Shown here in pieces: positions 10,801 through 18,086 of a stretch of 48,653 bases of DNA (position 1 is its first letter; each line of letters opens with the position of its first letter). Position numbers and translations under genes: made by a program. The stretch is from Bifidobacterium leontopitheci. Its GTDB lineage: Bacteria > Actinomycetota > Actinomycetes > Actinomycetales > Bifidobacteriaceae. The notes below the pieces were generated by a model. That model did not search any database, had not been told where the DNA came from, and saw nothing but the letters and a program-made list of their open reading frames with translations. Location of the stretch: the NCBI RefSeq assembly GCF_009193355.1, contig NZ_WBVT01000026.1:1-48653 (forward strand). The letters run 5' to 3'.

Positions 10801-12191
10801 CCGGCTACACGCTCATGCAGGCCAAGCTCAAGGAGCTCGGCGTGGACGCCTCCAAGCTCAAGGAGTACACGCCGCTGTCCGTCAGCCTCAAGGCCGCGGA
10901 CGGCTCCCAGCTGACCGCGGGCGCCAAGATCAAGGTCACCGCGGCCGGCGTCGGCGGCGTGGACGGCGCGAAGCAGTACCGCTTCGTGCAGCCTGCGGCC
11001 GACGGCACCACCAAGGTCGTGCGCGACTGGTCCGGCGACGCCACCTACGAGTGGACCGTGCCGGACGACCTGACCGCCATCAAGGTCGAGGTCCGCGACG
11101 CCACCATGCTCACCGCCTCCGCGACGCTGGGCAAGGCCGTCGCTCCGACCTTCACCACCGACCTCTCCACCGAGCCGGTCACGCTCGTGCGCGAGCTTGA
11201 CGGCGACGCGAAGCTGACCGTCGCGGCGGCCGTGGACGGCCAGCCGAACGCCAAGCTGAGCTACCAGTGGTACCGCGACGGCAAGGCCATCGACGGCGCG
11301 ACCGACGCCTCCTACACGGTGGCGACGGCCGATGACGCGGCGCTCGGCGAGCACCGGTACTCGGTGACGGTCACCGCCACCGACGAGAGCGGCCTGACCG
11401 CCTCCGCGACCAGCTCGACCGCGGTCGTCACCGTGCTCGAACGCGCCAAGGCCGCGACCATCAACGGCCAGCCGAAGTCCGTCACCGTGAAGACCGGCGA
11501 GCAGGCCACGCTGAGCGTGGACGCCGCCGCTGCACAGGACGGCGCCGTGCTGCGCTACCAGTGGGTCGAGGTCGGTGCGAACGGCGCCGAAACGCCCGTC
11601 AAGGACGCGACGCAGCCGACGTTCACCGCCGACACCAAGACCACCGGCGCCCGCAGCTACCGCGTCAAGGTCACCACGACGCTCGGCGTCGACCGCAACA
11701 CGGCCGAAGTCGAGTCCGCCGCCGCGACCGTGACCGTCACGGCCGACAAGGGTGCGCTCGACACGAAGATCGCCGAAGCCAAGACCTACAAGCAGGCCGA
11801 CTACACGGCGGATTCGTGGAAACCGTTCGCCGAGGCGCTGAAGAACGCCGAAGCCGTGCTCGCCGACGACACCGCCAGCCAGCAGGCCGTGGACGACGCG
11901 CTCGCCAAGCTGACGGACGCGATCAGCGGCCTGAAGAAGGCCGAGACCAACCACGGCGGCAACGGCAACAACAGCGGCCAGGGTGGCCAGGGCTCCGGCC
12001 AGGGCAACCAGGGCGGTAACGGCAACGGCTCCAACGGTTCTGCGAACGGCGCCAACGGCTCACAGAACGGCGGCAAGCTGTCCGTCACCGGTGCGTCCGT
12101 GACCGTCCTGGCGCTCGCCGCGATGATCATGGCCGCAGTCGCAGCCGTGGTGCTGACCGGTCGCCGCGGCGGCCGTCACGCCGACCGCTGA
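4809..12191 (+). CDS. giant cell-surface subtilisin-like protease with LRR and Ig-like domains
   Basis: 2,460 residues. Signal peptide about 1-32, then an I9-like propeptide region (about 80-205) and an S8 catalytic domain with Asp241 (VIDTGLD), His307 (EHGTHVAG), oxyanion Asn402 and Ser639 (SGTSMATP). A protease-associated-like insert lies between Asn402 and Ser639. Next come beta-sandwich domains as in C5a-peptidase-type subtilases, two bacterial Ig-like domains (about 1137-1309), a long BspA/LRR_5-type array (about 1312-1907; units like VTIPDNVTSIGDQAF), further Ig-like modules, a helical FIVAR-like segment, a Gly/Asn/Gln spacer, and a C-terminal LSVTG (2424-2428), membrane helix and Arg-rich tail. 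The last part looks like a variant sortase signal. The start has GGAAGAG just upstream. It is probably wall-anchored and acts outside the cell; the substrate is unknown. Confidence 0.93.
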   Translation: MSTHFSKGVRSVAAMIAAGSMLVPMNIAMADDAAQGAQNAPAAGQTQSSKAPGAINAAKNGVKATASDDADTDALLKPLNGKASSTDNKKKVTLGTSTLPKGNKTIIVQLDGSNPGIPWYRSLFGVSQGDRHDYVKNQIRNLVASMPATTAENGEKAAQPTFKSEYDYWHAIDGFAVKAPASLLPQIQKMAGVKRAFIAQSHAIPKDDTDQDIPKNQSSLDMTKADQVSEKGAGQVVAVIDTGLDTDHEAFQGKLDEKTVKETKADAEALIKQVGHGKYISDKIPYVYDYADNDNDVNPSSLSGMEHGTHVAGIATANSGQIRGTAPDAQLMMFKIGRDKTGELPDPAILAAIDDAAVLKPDTVNMSFGSDSGFTDESSQVFGDAMKTLRDEGITLNVAAGNAFSAGYYNATGINLPYASDADISTISTPSTFADSFSVASIDNAQGDPAFYAPDNSVVPYMNAQSSAGIELPQFSDLKSGKYQYVDGGIGTADDIAKLKADNPNGLEGKFVLFKRGGANGETITFDSKVTAVAPLKPAAVIFYDNQDEDLGAPAVENTTIPAVMISQADGKKLVAATDKTITIKNGLTTAAATDYTMSSFSSWGSTSDLQLKPEVTAPGGDIWSSIPGNKYEYMSGTSMATPQMAGITAQLHEYIQADKKFSGLNAKQQGDMTTTMLMSTAKPVADPSVKGSYYSPRKQGSGLADVKAATTSDVYLTSDKTSDAARPKGELGANTDGTWSYTLTLHNLGSKAHEFTPDAVALSGNVSQGMYTLTEKNWTGNGIDVAYSGDVKDGKVTVPAGGTAKVTVTVTAGKAFKDFVSANTPNGTFVDGFTMFKAADGGVDLSAPYVGFYGDWGKSPIFDAPVWKTGDEASHIFASGVVNGTTGTYLGLNPLDDGSSDPEGDVQYPDPSKLVVSNSEESGAPNSLLPVTGLLRNAKTLDYAYKDSAGKTVKTYKTKYMSKSTYLASAGMITYAELQMNDKPKFDGTDADGKQLPEGQYTVEETAASDGPDSRTSSQQYTFTYDTTAPKITDFKLNGEGDAKTFTFSVTDNTWLAGIDFHDPASKQYFYRVLAKDPARTNADGTRTWDFTVSVADLEQAWQSAGMTGELPNKLPLYAWDYGLTASPETDAVVNPVAMTKLTLPSDKLTLAPGQQTKLTASYEPANATETDLVWTSSDDKVVKAAADGTLTAVAAGTATVTVASKDNPSLKASATVTVAPVSAETGIVLSRDRLSLSFGDSGDVSAILADSLAGKTITWTSADEKIATVKAKDAAGETATVTAGKKLGDTTVTATVDGKKATLAVSSRPQDYGDFDIDANGKLVSYTGKGGDVTIPDNVTSIGDQAFSNASITSVTIPAGVTRIGEAAFLNATQLAKVNFVDTKDEPSQLKSVGDSAFGYATALTSITLPDSVTSIEPNVFRASGLTSVTLPDSITEIPASAFQSDSQLTDVTVSDKVTVIDAGAFMQAGSLSGFKLRHADGTVTDAQLPPALTTIGDSAFMGDSFTDLTMPSTLISLGSSAFTSNALVKSVKLNDGLKSLGSQTFSYTGVTSLTIPDSVTQLGETAFIGMDTLEDVTIGRNLPAGSLTKAFSGDLALKTITVPDGTVNFSSKDGVLYDKAGKTLVAYPNKLSADTSYTVPDGTETVADGAFYSNSGLTKVTFPDSLRTLGKSSFMYSHLTDLTLPAKFETLDSYAFSSATALRSADLGGTTTLGEQVFYEDSLLSKVDMRTDLNRLATVGDGAFYDTGLTDVTMPDSLTEVGNLGFAGAPIVSLHIGAGFTQEIGTIFAGSKLKTITVSDKNPVLSAEENVVYGKRDDGLHVLLSAPAAGLKEYTVKSGTVQIDKAAFLNNTALEKITLPEGLKVIDTNAFNNDTALKEITFPDSLEQVDGFNGTELDVADFGTKIKTIAENTFNAIAPKHLIVRGGVDGVYNDSYTYGGMSETAYFGHGMTTLNMTNGGVPDTLVVPDDLKAFNTNASLIDPAAITVYAPAKSAGYTLMQAKLKELGVDASKLKEYTPLSVSLKAADGSQLTAGAKIKVTAAGVGGVDGAKQYRFVQPAADGTTKVVRDWSGDATYEWTVPDDLTAIKVEVRDATMLTASATLGKAVAPTFTTDLSTEPVTLVRELDGDAKLTVAAAVDGQPNAKLSYQWYRDGKAIDGATDASYTVATADDAALGEHRYSVTVTATDESGLTASATSSTAVVTVLERAKAATINGQPKSVTVKTGEQATLSVDAAAAQDGAVLRYQWVEVGANGAETPVKDATQPTFTADTKTTGARSYRVKVTTTLGVDRNTAEVESAAATVTVTADKGALDTKIAEAKTYKQADYTADSWKPFAEALKNAEAVLADDTASQQAVDDALAKLTDAISGLKKAETNHGGNGNNSGQGGQGSGQGNQGGNGNGSNGSANGANGSQNGGKLSVTGASVTVLALAAMIMAAVAAVVLTGRRGGRHADR

Positions 12192-12250
12192 TCCGGCCAC
12201 CGCTGATCCGGCCGGTTGATTGCGGCCGTCCGGGTCAGCTGGGGTCGGTC

Positions 12251-12292
12251 GGGTTTGCCGTCCGGTGGGGTTGACCGCCGGACGGCAAACCC
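12251..12292. terminator. intergenic hairpin after the subtilase gene
   Basis: GGGTTTGCCGTCCGGTGG (12251-12268) pairs with its complement at 12275-12292 with almost no loop. It is probably part of a double terminator with the next hairpin. Confidence 0.55.
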
Positions 12293-12301
12293 GCCGTAAC
12301 G

Positions 12302-12373
12302 CACGACGAGGCCCGGGGCCTTCGCGTGAGGAGTGATTCGTCACTCCGCGCGAAGGCCCCGGGCCTCGTCGTG
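12302..12373. terminator. bidirectional terminator between convergent genes
   Basis: A 25-bp stem (12302-12326 with 12349-12373, core GAGGCCCGGGGCCTTCGCG) encloses a small inner hairpin and is followed by TTTG. It lies between the convergent subtilase and ferric-reductase-like genes. Confidence 0.8.
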
Positions 12374-12389
12374 TTTGGTGCGTCCCAAC

Positions 12390-12417
12390 GTCACTCTGCT
12401 CGCCCGGGCAGAGTGAC
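12390..12417. repeat. single 28-bp GTCAC palindrome
   Basis: A palindrome with GTCACTCTGC and GCAGAGTGAC ends and a CGCCCGG-type centre. It is a lone copy of the unit that forms the 99-bp doublets at 16083, 24397, 41848 and 47224. No second unit is seen 71 bp away. Confidence 0.8.
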
Positions 12418-12488
12418 GGGGTTTGCGCGCGGGGATGTGCGCGACAGGGGTGCGACAGGGGTGCGACAGGGGGTTGCGTGGAGCCGGC

Positions 12489-13823
12489 TCACATGGCGAA
12501 GGGCTCGTAGTAGATGTCGTCGGCGCGGACGCCATGACGCAGCAGCGTCTTGCGCACGAAGGCGATCATGCCGTGAGGTCCGGCCACCAGATAGATCGCA
12601 CCCGGCCGCACCATGCCGGCGATGGTCGCCTCATCCGGTCGTCTGGTCGCGATACGCACACGGGTGTGCGCGTCGGCCGCGCCGAGCCGCTCCAACGACT
12701 GACGGTAGATGACGTCGCGCTCGCCGCGCGCGGTGTACAGAAAATCCACAAGCCGGCCGGTGCCGCTGGCCGCGCGCAGCACGCCGATCAGCGGCGTGAT
12801 GCCGATGCCGCCGCCGATCAGCACCAACGGCGTGGCCTTGCCGGCCGCATCGTGCTCGCGGATGAACTGCGCATACCGGCCGTACGGCGGAATCACGCGC
12901 ACGTCCGCGCCCGGCCGCAGCGACGCCAGCCGCGTGGTGAAGTCACCGTCCGCGCGAATCGCGAAATCCATGGTCGGCACGGCGGCGGCACGACCGTTGG
13001 CGGACCCAGCGAACGAATTGGTCAGCGAGAACGGATGATACTCATGCATGCCGCGCTCGCCGGGGAACGCGATGAACGCGAAATCGCCCGGCTCCCAGCA
13101 CAGCGCACGCACGTCGCCGGACCGGGCGCCGTCAAGGCTCACGCGCAGTTCGGTGACACGGTCGGCGATAGTCCGCACCGACGCCACGCGGCCACGCCAC
13201 GCATACGCACGCCGGTCGATCATCGACCACACGTAATACGCGAACACGACGATCGTCGCCGCGTCGAACAGCAGCAGGAACGGCTTGATCGCGGCGATGT
13301 AGTCGATCACATGCACATGCACCACGATCAACGCGATCGCCACCAGATTCAGCCGGTGCAGCCACACGCTCAACTCATGGCGGAACGCGCGCTCCAACGC
13401 GTGCTTCACCGCCGCCAGCCAGCGCACGCGGGCGGTCAGCCAGCCGGCCATGAACACCAGCGACCACACGGCCACCGCGGTGAACAGGTACAGGCCCGTG
13501 TGACCGGTCAGGCCGATCAGCTCGCCCGCGCCCGGCAGCAGAAACTGATGGGCCATGGCCAGCGCGATCGCCAGGATCGCCAGAATGCCGTGGATCATGT
13601 ACATGGTCGGCAGGCCGATCGTGCGGTCCACCCAGCGTGGGCGGCAGGCGAGATACACGGCGGCGAGCATCCACGTGTAGGCGACGACGCCGAGCTCGAT
13701 GCCGAACAGCGACGACGTGTACAGCGCGGGCAGCCCGGCCGCGAGCGTGGTCAGGAACGGCAGCGGCACGATGAACAGCACGACCGCCCAAGCCAGGGCG
13801 ACGGCGGTGTTGAGATGTTTCAT
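12489..13823 (-). CDS. ferric-reductase-like transmembrane flavocytochrome
   Basis: 444 residues. Residues 1-205 hold about six membrane helices of the ferric reductase-like type; two His pairs with the spacing typical of bis-heme binding are visible (His78/His92 and His156/His169 or His171). The C-terminal half is a ferredoxin-NADP reductase-like module: an FAD site HPFSLTNS (263-270) and a nucleotide site GGGIGITPL (337-345). It would carry electrons from cytosolic NAD(P)H through FAD and heme across the membrane. ApbE is 77 bp upstream and an FMN-binding protein precedes that, which suggests the electrons go to a flavinylated extracytosolic acceptor. GAGGAAACC lies before the start. Heme use would be odd for a bifidobacterium, which is not expected to make heme. 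Confidence 0.88.
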   Translation of the reverse strand: MKHLNTAVALAWAVVLFIVPLPFLTTLAAGLPALYTSSLFGIELGVVAYTWMLAAVYLACRPRWVDRTIGLPTMYMIHGILAILAIALAMAHQFLLPGAGELIGLTGHTGLYLFTAVAVWSLVFMAGWLTARVRWLAAVKHALERAFRHELSVWLHRLNLVAIALIVVHVHVIDYIAAIKPFLLLFDAATIVVFAYYVWSMIDRRAYAWRGRVASVRTIADRVTELRVSLDGARSGDVRALCWEPGDFAFIAFPGERGMHEYHPFSLTNSFAGSANGRAAAVPTMDFAIRADGDFTTRLASLRPGADVRVIPPYGRYAQFIREHDAAGKATPLVLIGGGIGITPLIGVLRAASGTGRLVDFLYTARGERDVIYRQSLERLGAADAHTRVRIATRRPDEATIAGMVRPGAIYLVAGPHGMIAFVRKTLLRHGVRADDIYYEPFAM

Positions 13824-13900
13824 GGTTTCCTCGGAAGGGGGTTGATGGGTGTTGTGGTTGATGGTTGGTGTGCGGCGGCTGTGCGGCGGCTATGCGGCGG

Positions 13901-14986
13901 TCAGGGCACATGGCCGATGCTGCGGTCCGTGCCGACCAGGATGGCGGTGACATCGCCGCCGCTGCGGGCGGTGGATTCGCGGAACGCGGCCTCGCCGGCG
14001 CTGATCGCCGCGGTCGCCCACATGTCGGCGAAGATGAGCTCGGCGTCGATCACGGTCGCCTGCGCGAGGCCGTGATCGCGGCGCGTGATGTGCTCGCCGC
14101 GCTTGGCCGTGCCCGAGGTGGCGATGCCGGCGTTGCGCAGCGACACCGTGCACAGCGTGGGGAAGGCGCCGTCGGCGGGCGTGGCGGTTGCGCCGGAGCG
14201 TGTCTGGCCGCGTGAATAGCTGTCAGATCGGGCCGTCACGCCGTCGACGCCGGCGTTTGCGCTGGTTGCGGCCAGTGCGGTCTCTTCCAGTGGGATCGAC
14301 GCCTCGGAGCGAGGGCTCGCCGAACCGTGCAACGGCGATGTCCGGCCGGTGCGGAACGGGTTCTCCACGCCGATGCGCCAGACGAAACCGCTCGTTTCCG
14401 CCACCCCGGTCTGGATGTCGCCGCCTCCGCCGATCGCCGCCGCCTCGCATTGCCCGTCACGGATCAGCGGTTGCAGGAACCGCTCGAACGCGCGCTGCAC
14501 GGCCCAGCCCTTGACGATGCCGGTCGGATCGTACACGCCGGCGTGCATCGAGTCGAACGCGCCGCCGGTCAGCCGTTTCGCCTGCTGGCAGAGGGCGTAC
14601 ACCTCGGCGAATTCCGGGTCGGTCAGCAGTGCGGACCAGTCGCCGCGGCGGGCGCGGCCGACGAGCGAATCGGCACGGAATGGCGAGAACGCGCGGTCCA
14701 CGTGGTCGAGCCATGCGGCAATCTTCGGCATGACGGAGTCGAGCAGCGGCGAGAGGGCCGGCGTCGGAGCAGACGACGGGCTGCCGGTGCCGGTTGTGGG
14801 ATGCGCGGGTGGGGCGGTGGGCGTGGTGGATGCGGCGGCGGGTGCGGTTGCGCTGCGGCCGGCGGCATGGGGCGCGGTCGCGTCAGGGGCAGTTGCGTCG
14901 GTGCCGGTCGTGCCGGGGCCGGTGACCAGTTGCACAGTGAACGGGATGGTCATCGCGTGGATGACCCGTGCCTGAATCTGTGGCAT
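13901..14986 (-). CDS. apbE: FAD:protein FMN transferase (ApbE family)
   Basis: 361 residues. It would attach FMN from FAD to a Thr of target proteins outside the membrane. Family features seen: N-terminal RVIHAMTIPFTVQL, GGAFDSMHAG, DPTGIVKGWAVQRAF (151-167), the GGGGDIQTG region (188-194), and NAGIATSG with HITRRDHG near the end. Two Ala/Thr/Pro/Ser-rich inserts (about 24-80 and 212-270) interrupt the fold at surface positions; both are unusual for the family. No lipobox is seen at this start. AAGGAG lies 6 bases before it. The likely substrate is the FMN-binding protein encoded just upstream (15414-15899). Confidence 0.88.
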   Translation of the reverse strand: MPQIQARVIHAMTIPFTVQLVTGPGTTGTDATAPDATAPHAAGRSATAPAAASTTPTAPPAHPTTGTGSPSSAPTPALSPLLDSVMPKIAAWLDHVDRAFSPFRADSLVGRARRGDWSALLTDPEFAEVYALCQQAKRLTGGAFDSMHAGVYDPTGIVKGWAVQRAFERFLQPLIRDGQCEAAAIGGGGDIQTGVAETSGFVWRIGVENPFRTGRTSPLHGSASPRSEASIPLEETALAATSANAGVDGVTARSDSYSRGQTRSGATATPADGAFPTLCTVSLRNAGIATSGTAKRGEHITRRDHGLAQATVIDAELIFADMWATAAISAGEAAFRESTARSGGDVTAILVGTDRSIGHVP

Positions 14987-15158
14987 ATGCGGCTCCTTGG
15001 TTGTCGGTCGACGGGTGGACTGGTGTGCGAGGCGGCTGGCTGCGGGCGGACGGATGCGATGGCGCGGCTATGGCCGGGATGGCTGGCCGCTGGGCGCGGC
15101 TGACCACTGCAACGCCGCTGGTTTTCGCGGAATCGGGTGCCCGCGAGGGCGCCAATCG

Positions 15159-15298
15159 GAGATGTGGGTGTTTTGTTTGTGGTTGTTGGTGGTGATGCGG
15201 TGCGTGGAAAATCGTAGAAACGGCTTTATCAAGCCGTTTTTGGGCGGTCGTCGTAATCCGGTCTCCACGTATTCCGCCAAACGAAACACCCACATCTC
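15159..15298. repeat. 140-bp element with terminal inverted repeats
   Basis: GAGATGTGGGTGTTT (15159-15173) matches its complement at 15284-15298. Inside are paired GCGG/CCGC and CGTGG/CCACG steps, and a central hairpin AAACGGCTT-TATC-AAGCCGTTT (about 15217-15238) lies in the middle. The element sits in the 427-bp gap between apbE and the FMN-binding gene, where no other gene is supported. The central hairpin could weaken read-through into apbE. Confidence 0.65.
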
Positions 15299-15413
15299 GA
15301 AACGTTGGCATGTGATGGCGGAAACGTATCCCGATAATAGGTCGTGAGTGCAGTGTTTGTCTGTTTTAGTTGGTGATTAGGCCGCTGATCGGTGAGATTA
15401 CCGCCTGATAGGG

Positions 15414-15899
15414 CTACTGCCCGGCGTTGATGGACTGGTTGATGGCGTCCTGTAGCGAATTGACGAACGCGGTCGAGGTTTCGGTGGCGCCGCTGATGAA
15501 CTGGATGTCGGCGCTTTGCGCGCTGATCGCCCTGCTGGTCAGCTCGGGCAGCGCCTGCGCGTTGATGGACTGCGAGCGGCCCTCACTGGGGGCCTGCAGC
15601 GTGGTGATGGAGGTGATCTTGCCGCCTTCGACCTTCACCTCAAGCTGGATCTTCCCGTAGGCGTTCGGCGAGGCGACGCTTGTATACGTGCCGTCCTGCA
15701 GCGCGCCGACGGTCGAGGCGTCGGCGCTGCCCGACGAGTCCGCGTTGCTCTGGGCCGAGCCGCTGCCGCTGGTAGTGGTCGTCGGTTGGCTGGCGGTCGC
15801 GGTCTGCTGGTGCGGTTTGACGAACAGTAGGAAGGCGTCGGCGATCACGGCCAGACCGGCCACGGCCGCGACGAGTATGCGGGTTGCGTGCGCTTTCAT
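15414..15899 (-). CDS. membrane-anchored FMN-binding domain protein, likely flavinylated
   Basis: 161 residues. An N-terminal hydrophobic segment (about 8-27) without a lipobox Cys serves as signal or anchor. A Ser/Thr/Gly-rich linker (31-62) follows, then an FMN-binding domain of the small NqrC/RnfG-like type (about 65-161). The flavinylation motif SGAT is at 136-139, with Thr139 the expected FMN attachment site. AAGGAG precedes the start at 15899; a longer frame upstream lacks a signal sequence at its N-terminus. It lies upstream of apbE and the ferric-reductase-like gene in the same direction, so the set reads as electron carrier, flavin-attaching enzyme and membrane electron source. Confidence 0.9.
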   Translation of the reverse strand: MKAHATRILVAAVAGLAVIADAFLLFVKPHQQTATASQPTTTTSGSGSAQSNADSSGSADASTVGALQDGTYTSVASPNAYGKIQLEVKVEGGKITSITTLQAPSEGRSQSINAQALPELTSRAISAQSADIQFISGATETSTAFVNSLQDAINQSINAGQ

Positions 15900-16082
15900 G
15901 CGGTTCTCCTTGTGGATGATGATGTATCGATTCAGTATGCCCAACTGGTTCGAGCGTAACCGGCAGGTGCTGTCGAGAACGTTACCGTAACCTGAATGTT
16001 GCCTGAAATGTGACATAGTTCACTGGCTGATGCGAACAGTGCGCAGTGGCGCCGGCCATGACCCGGTTCCACGCGGTTTCCC

Positions 16083-16181
16083 GTCACTCTGCCCGCCCGG
16101 ACAGCGTGACGTGGGGCGAGAACCCCAGTATTTCCAAGGGGCGACGCGCGTGCGTCACACTGCTCGGGCGGGCAGCGTGAC
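16083..16181. repeat. 99-bp palindrome doublet, copy 1
   Basis: 28-bp palindromes lie at 16083-16110 and 16154-16181, separated by 43 bp. The centres are inverted relative to one another (CGCCCG versus CGGGCG). The spacer holds a small hairpin around CCCCAGTATTTCCAAGGGG. The 318-bp gap between ureD and the FMN-binding gene otherwise shows no gene. Confidence 0.85.
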
Positions 16182-16217
16182 GCCGGGGCGGCATCACGAC
16201 AGTGTGACGGGCCGGCG

Positions 16218-17054
16218 TCACTGTTCGCCGTCGGTGACCATGCCGGCCACATCCTTGATGAAGTCGAACGCGTCATCGCCGCGCCCGGTGAGCACGCGCA
16301 GGCAGATTCCCTCGACCGCGCGGCTCACGCCCAGCTCGCCCACGAACCCGATATCGTCGGCATGCCTGCGAATCCGCTCGATCAGCGCATCCTCGGCGGC
16401 GATGCGGGCGGCGTCGTCGCCGGTGCCGTGCGGCACATGCGCGTACAGCACGCCGCAGTGGGTGAACGACCGCCACATGCCCATCTCGCCGTAATCGAAC
16501 CGGTCAGGCTCCAGCAGCATCCGGTCGGCGAACGCCAGCCGGCCGCGCGGCTCGCCGTCGTCTGACGGCCCGGCCACGACCACGCGCAGACGGTTCGCGA
16601 ACCGCCGCATCGCCCACCGCTCGTCCATGCCGACGCGGCCGCACGTCACCACATCCGCGTACACGAACGTCGACGTGGGCGCGATGCGCGCGACCGTCCG
16701 GTTCTCGAACGAGCTTCCACGGAACGGAATCACCGGGAACGGCAGGAACACTGCCGTCGCGCCGTCGTGCACGGTCAGGTCGATGGTACGCGACGCCGAA
16801 CCGTCCGCCGTGTCCAGCACCTTCTCGTAGCTTTGCGTGCGGATCGTCGAGTCCGTGCCCGCGCCGAACTCGATGGCGATATGCGCCTCGTCACCCTTGA
16901 GGAACCCCGGTGAGGCGAGCATCACGATGAAATCCGTGTGCCGGCCGTCCTCGAACGGGGTCATCAGCTTGAACGGCGCCTCGAAATACACGTCGTCGAC
17001 CTTCGTGCGCCCATGCCGGAACGCCGTGCGCAGACGGAACGTGCTGCTGCCCAT
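16218..17054 (-). CDS. ureD: urease accessory protein UreD
   Basis: 278 residues, normal for the family. UreD/UreH is the scaffold that binds apo-urease and, with UreF and UreG, channels nickel to the active site. Recognisable parts are an N-terminal KVDDVYFEAPFKLMTP segment, MLASPGFLKGD, RTQSYEKVL and the PFPVIPFRGSSFENRT region. GGAGGA precedes the start. It is the last gene of the E-F-G-D series on the minus strand, separated from ureG by 358 bp of hairpin repeats, which may lower its expression or require its own promoter. Confidence 0.93.
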   Translation of the reverse strand: MGSSTFRLRTAFRHGRTKVDDVYFEAPFKLMTPFEDGRHTDFIVMLASPGFLKGDEAHIAIEFGAGTDSTIRTQSYEKVLDTADGSASRTIDLTVHDGATAVFLPFPVIPFRGSSFENRTVARIAPTSTFVYADVVTCGRVGMDERWAMRRFANRLRVVVAGPSDDGEPRGRLAFADRMLLEPDRFDYGEMGMWRSFTHCGVLYAHVPHGTGDDAARIAAEDALIERIRRHADDIGFVGELGVSRAVEGICLRVLTGRGDDAFDFIKDVAGMVTDGEQ

Positions 17055-17088
17055 ATCTCCTCCGTTTCATGCCGTTCGTCTCGCCGCC

Positions 17089-17392
17089 ACGAGTACGTTC
17101 CGTTTGGATTTTCTGACGAACCGTACTCGGATGGACTGCTACGAGTACGGTTCGTCAGGAATTCACGACGAACCGTACTCAAGATGGGTGGTCCGGGTAC
17201 GGTCGGTCAAGAAATCCTGACGGAACGTACTCGTAGGACTGCTGTGGGTACGTTCGGTTGGGAAATTCTGACGAATCGTACCCGTGGATGCTGGTCCGGG
17301 TACGTTCCGTTGTGAAAACCGAACGGACCGTGCTCGGGTGGGGTGGTCCGGGTACGTTCGGTCAAAAAATCCTGACGAATCGTACCCGAACA
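17089..17392. repeat. tandem array of ~52-bp hairpin repeats
   Basis: Five units and two half units repeat with 51-53 bp spacing (GACGAA/GACGGA/GAACGG arm starts at 17115, 17167, 17219, 17270, 17321, 17374). The first full hairpin pairs CTGACGAACCGTACTCG with CGAGTACGGTTCGTCAG. A short AT-rich linker (AAGAAATC, GGGAAATT, AAAAAATC) joins units. Same family as 3158-3362. It fills the ureG-ureD gap, and no gene is seen in it. Confidence 0.85.
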
Positions 17393-17412
17393 GCCGCATG
17401 TCGCCGCGCTGG

Positions 17413-18021
17413 TCACATGTCCTCGAACAGCACCGACTTCTTGATCCAGTCGGTCACCTCATCGACGCCGGCGCCGCCCATCAGGTCAGTGAACACGAAC
17501 GGACGGTCGCCACGCATCTTCCTGCTGTCGCGCGCCATCACATCCAGGTCGGCGTGCACGAGCGGCGCAAGATCGGCCTTGTTGATCACCAGCAGATCCG
17601 AGCGCGTCACGCCCGGACCGCCCTTGCGCGGAATCTTGTCGCCCTCGTCCGTGGCGATCACATAGATCGTCGCATCGGCAAGGTCCGGGCTGAACGTAGC
17701 CGACAGGTTGTCGCCGCCCGACTCCACGAACATAATCTGCACGTCCGGATGCGCGGCCGCCATCGCCTCGCACGCCTCCAGATTCATCGAACAATCCTCG
17801 CGGATCGCAGTGTGCGGGCAGCCGCCCGTCTCCACGCCCACAATCCGGTCAGGCGAGAGACGGCTGTGCTCGATCAGGAACTCCGCGTCCTCCTTCGTGT
17901 AGATGTCGTTCGTGACCACGCAGATGCTGTATTCGTCGGCCATCTTGCGGGTGAGACGCTCGATGAGCGCGGTCTTGCCGGAGCCGACGGGGCCGGCGAC
18001 ACCGATGCGTACGTATGACAT
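17413..18021 (-). CDS. ureG: urease accessory GTPase UreG
   Basis: 202 residues. A SIMIBI-class GTPase that powers nickel delivery to urease. Motifs: P-loop [10 protein letters not shown] (residues 10-19), the nickel-binding Cys-Pro-His in [15 protein letters not shown], the [13 protein letters not shown] motif, and NKADLAP for guanine specificity. The gene lies between ureF and ureD; a perfect 34-bp inverted repeat separates it from ureF. Confidence 0.97.
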   Translation of the reverse strand: MSYVRIGVAGPVGSGKTALIERLTRKMADEYSICVVTNDIYTKEDAEFLIEHSRLSPDRIVGVETGGCPHTAIREDCSMNLEACEAMAAAHPDVQIMFVESGGDNLSATFSPDLADATIYVIATDEGDKIPRKGGPGVTRSDLLVINKADLAPLVHADLDVMARDSRKMRGDRPFVFTDLMGGAGVDEVTDWIKKSVLFEDM

Positions 18022-18086
18022 GTGGGTTCTCCTTTGGGTTGGGTTGTGTGGGTGTGTGGTTTTGGGTTGTTGACGGTGCGGGGAAC

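Noticed and set aside
4812..11954. A 2,380-residue open frame on the minus strand opposite the subtilase
   Set aside because: It is the antisense shadow of a GC-rich gene: it is biased to Val, Gly, Arg, Ala and His with no domains, while the plus frame has complete protease motifs and a signal peptide.
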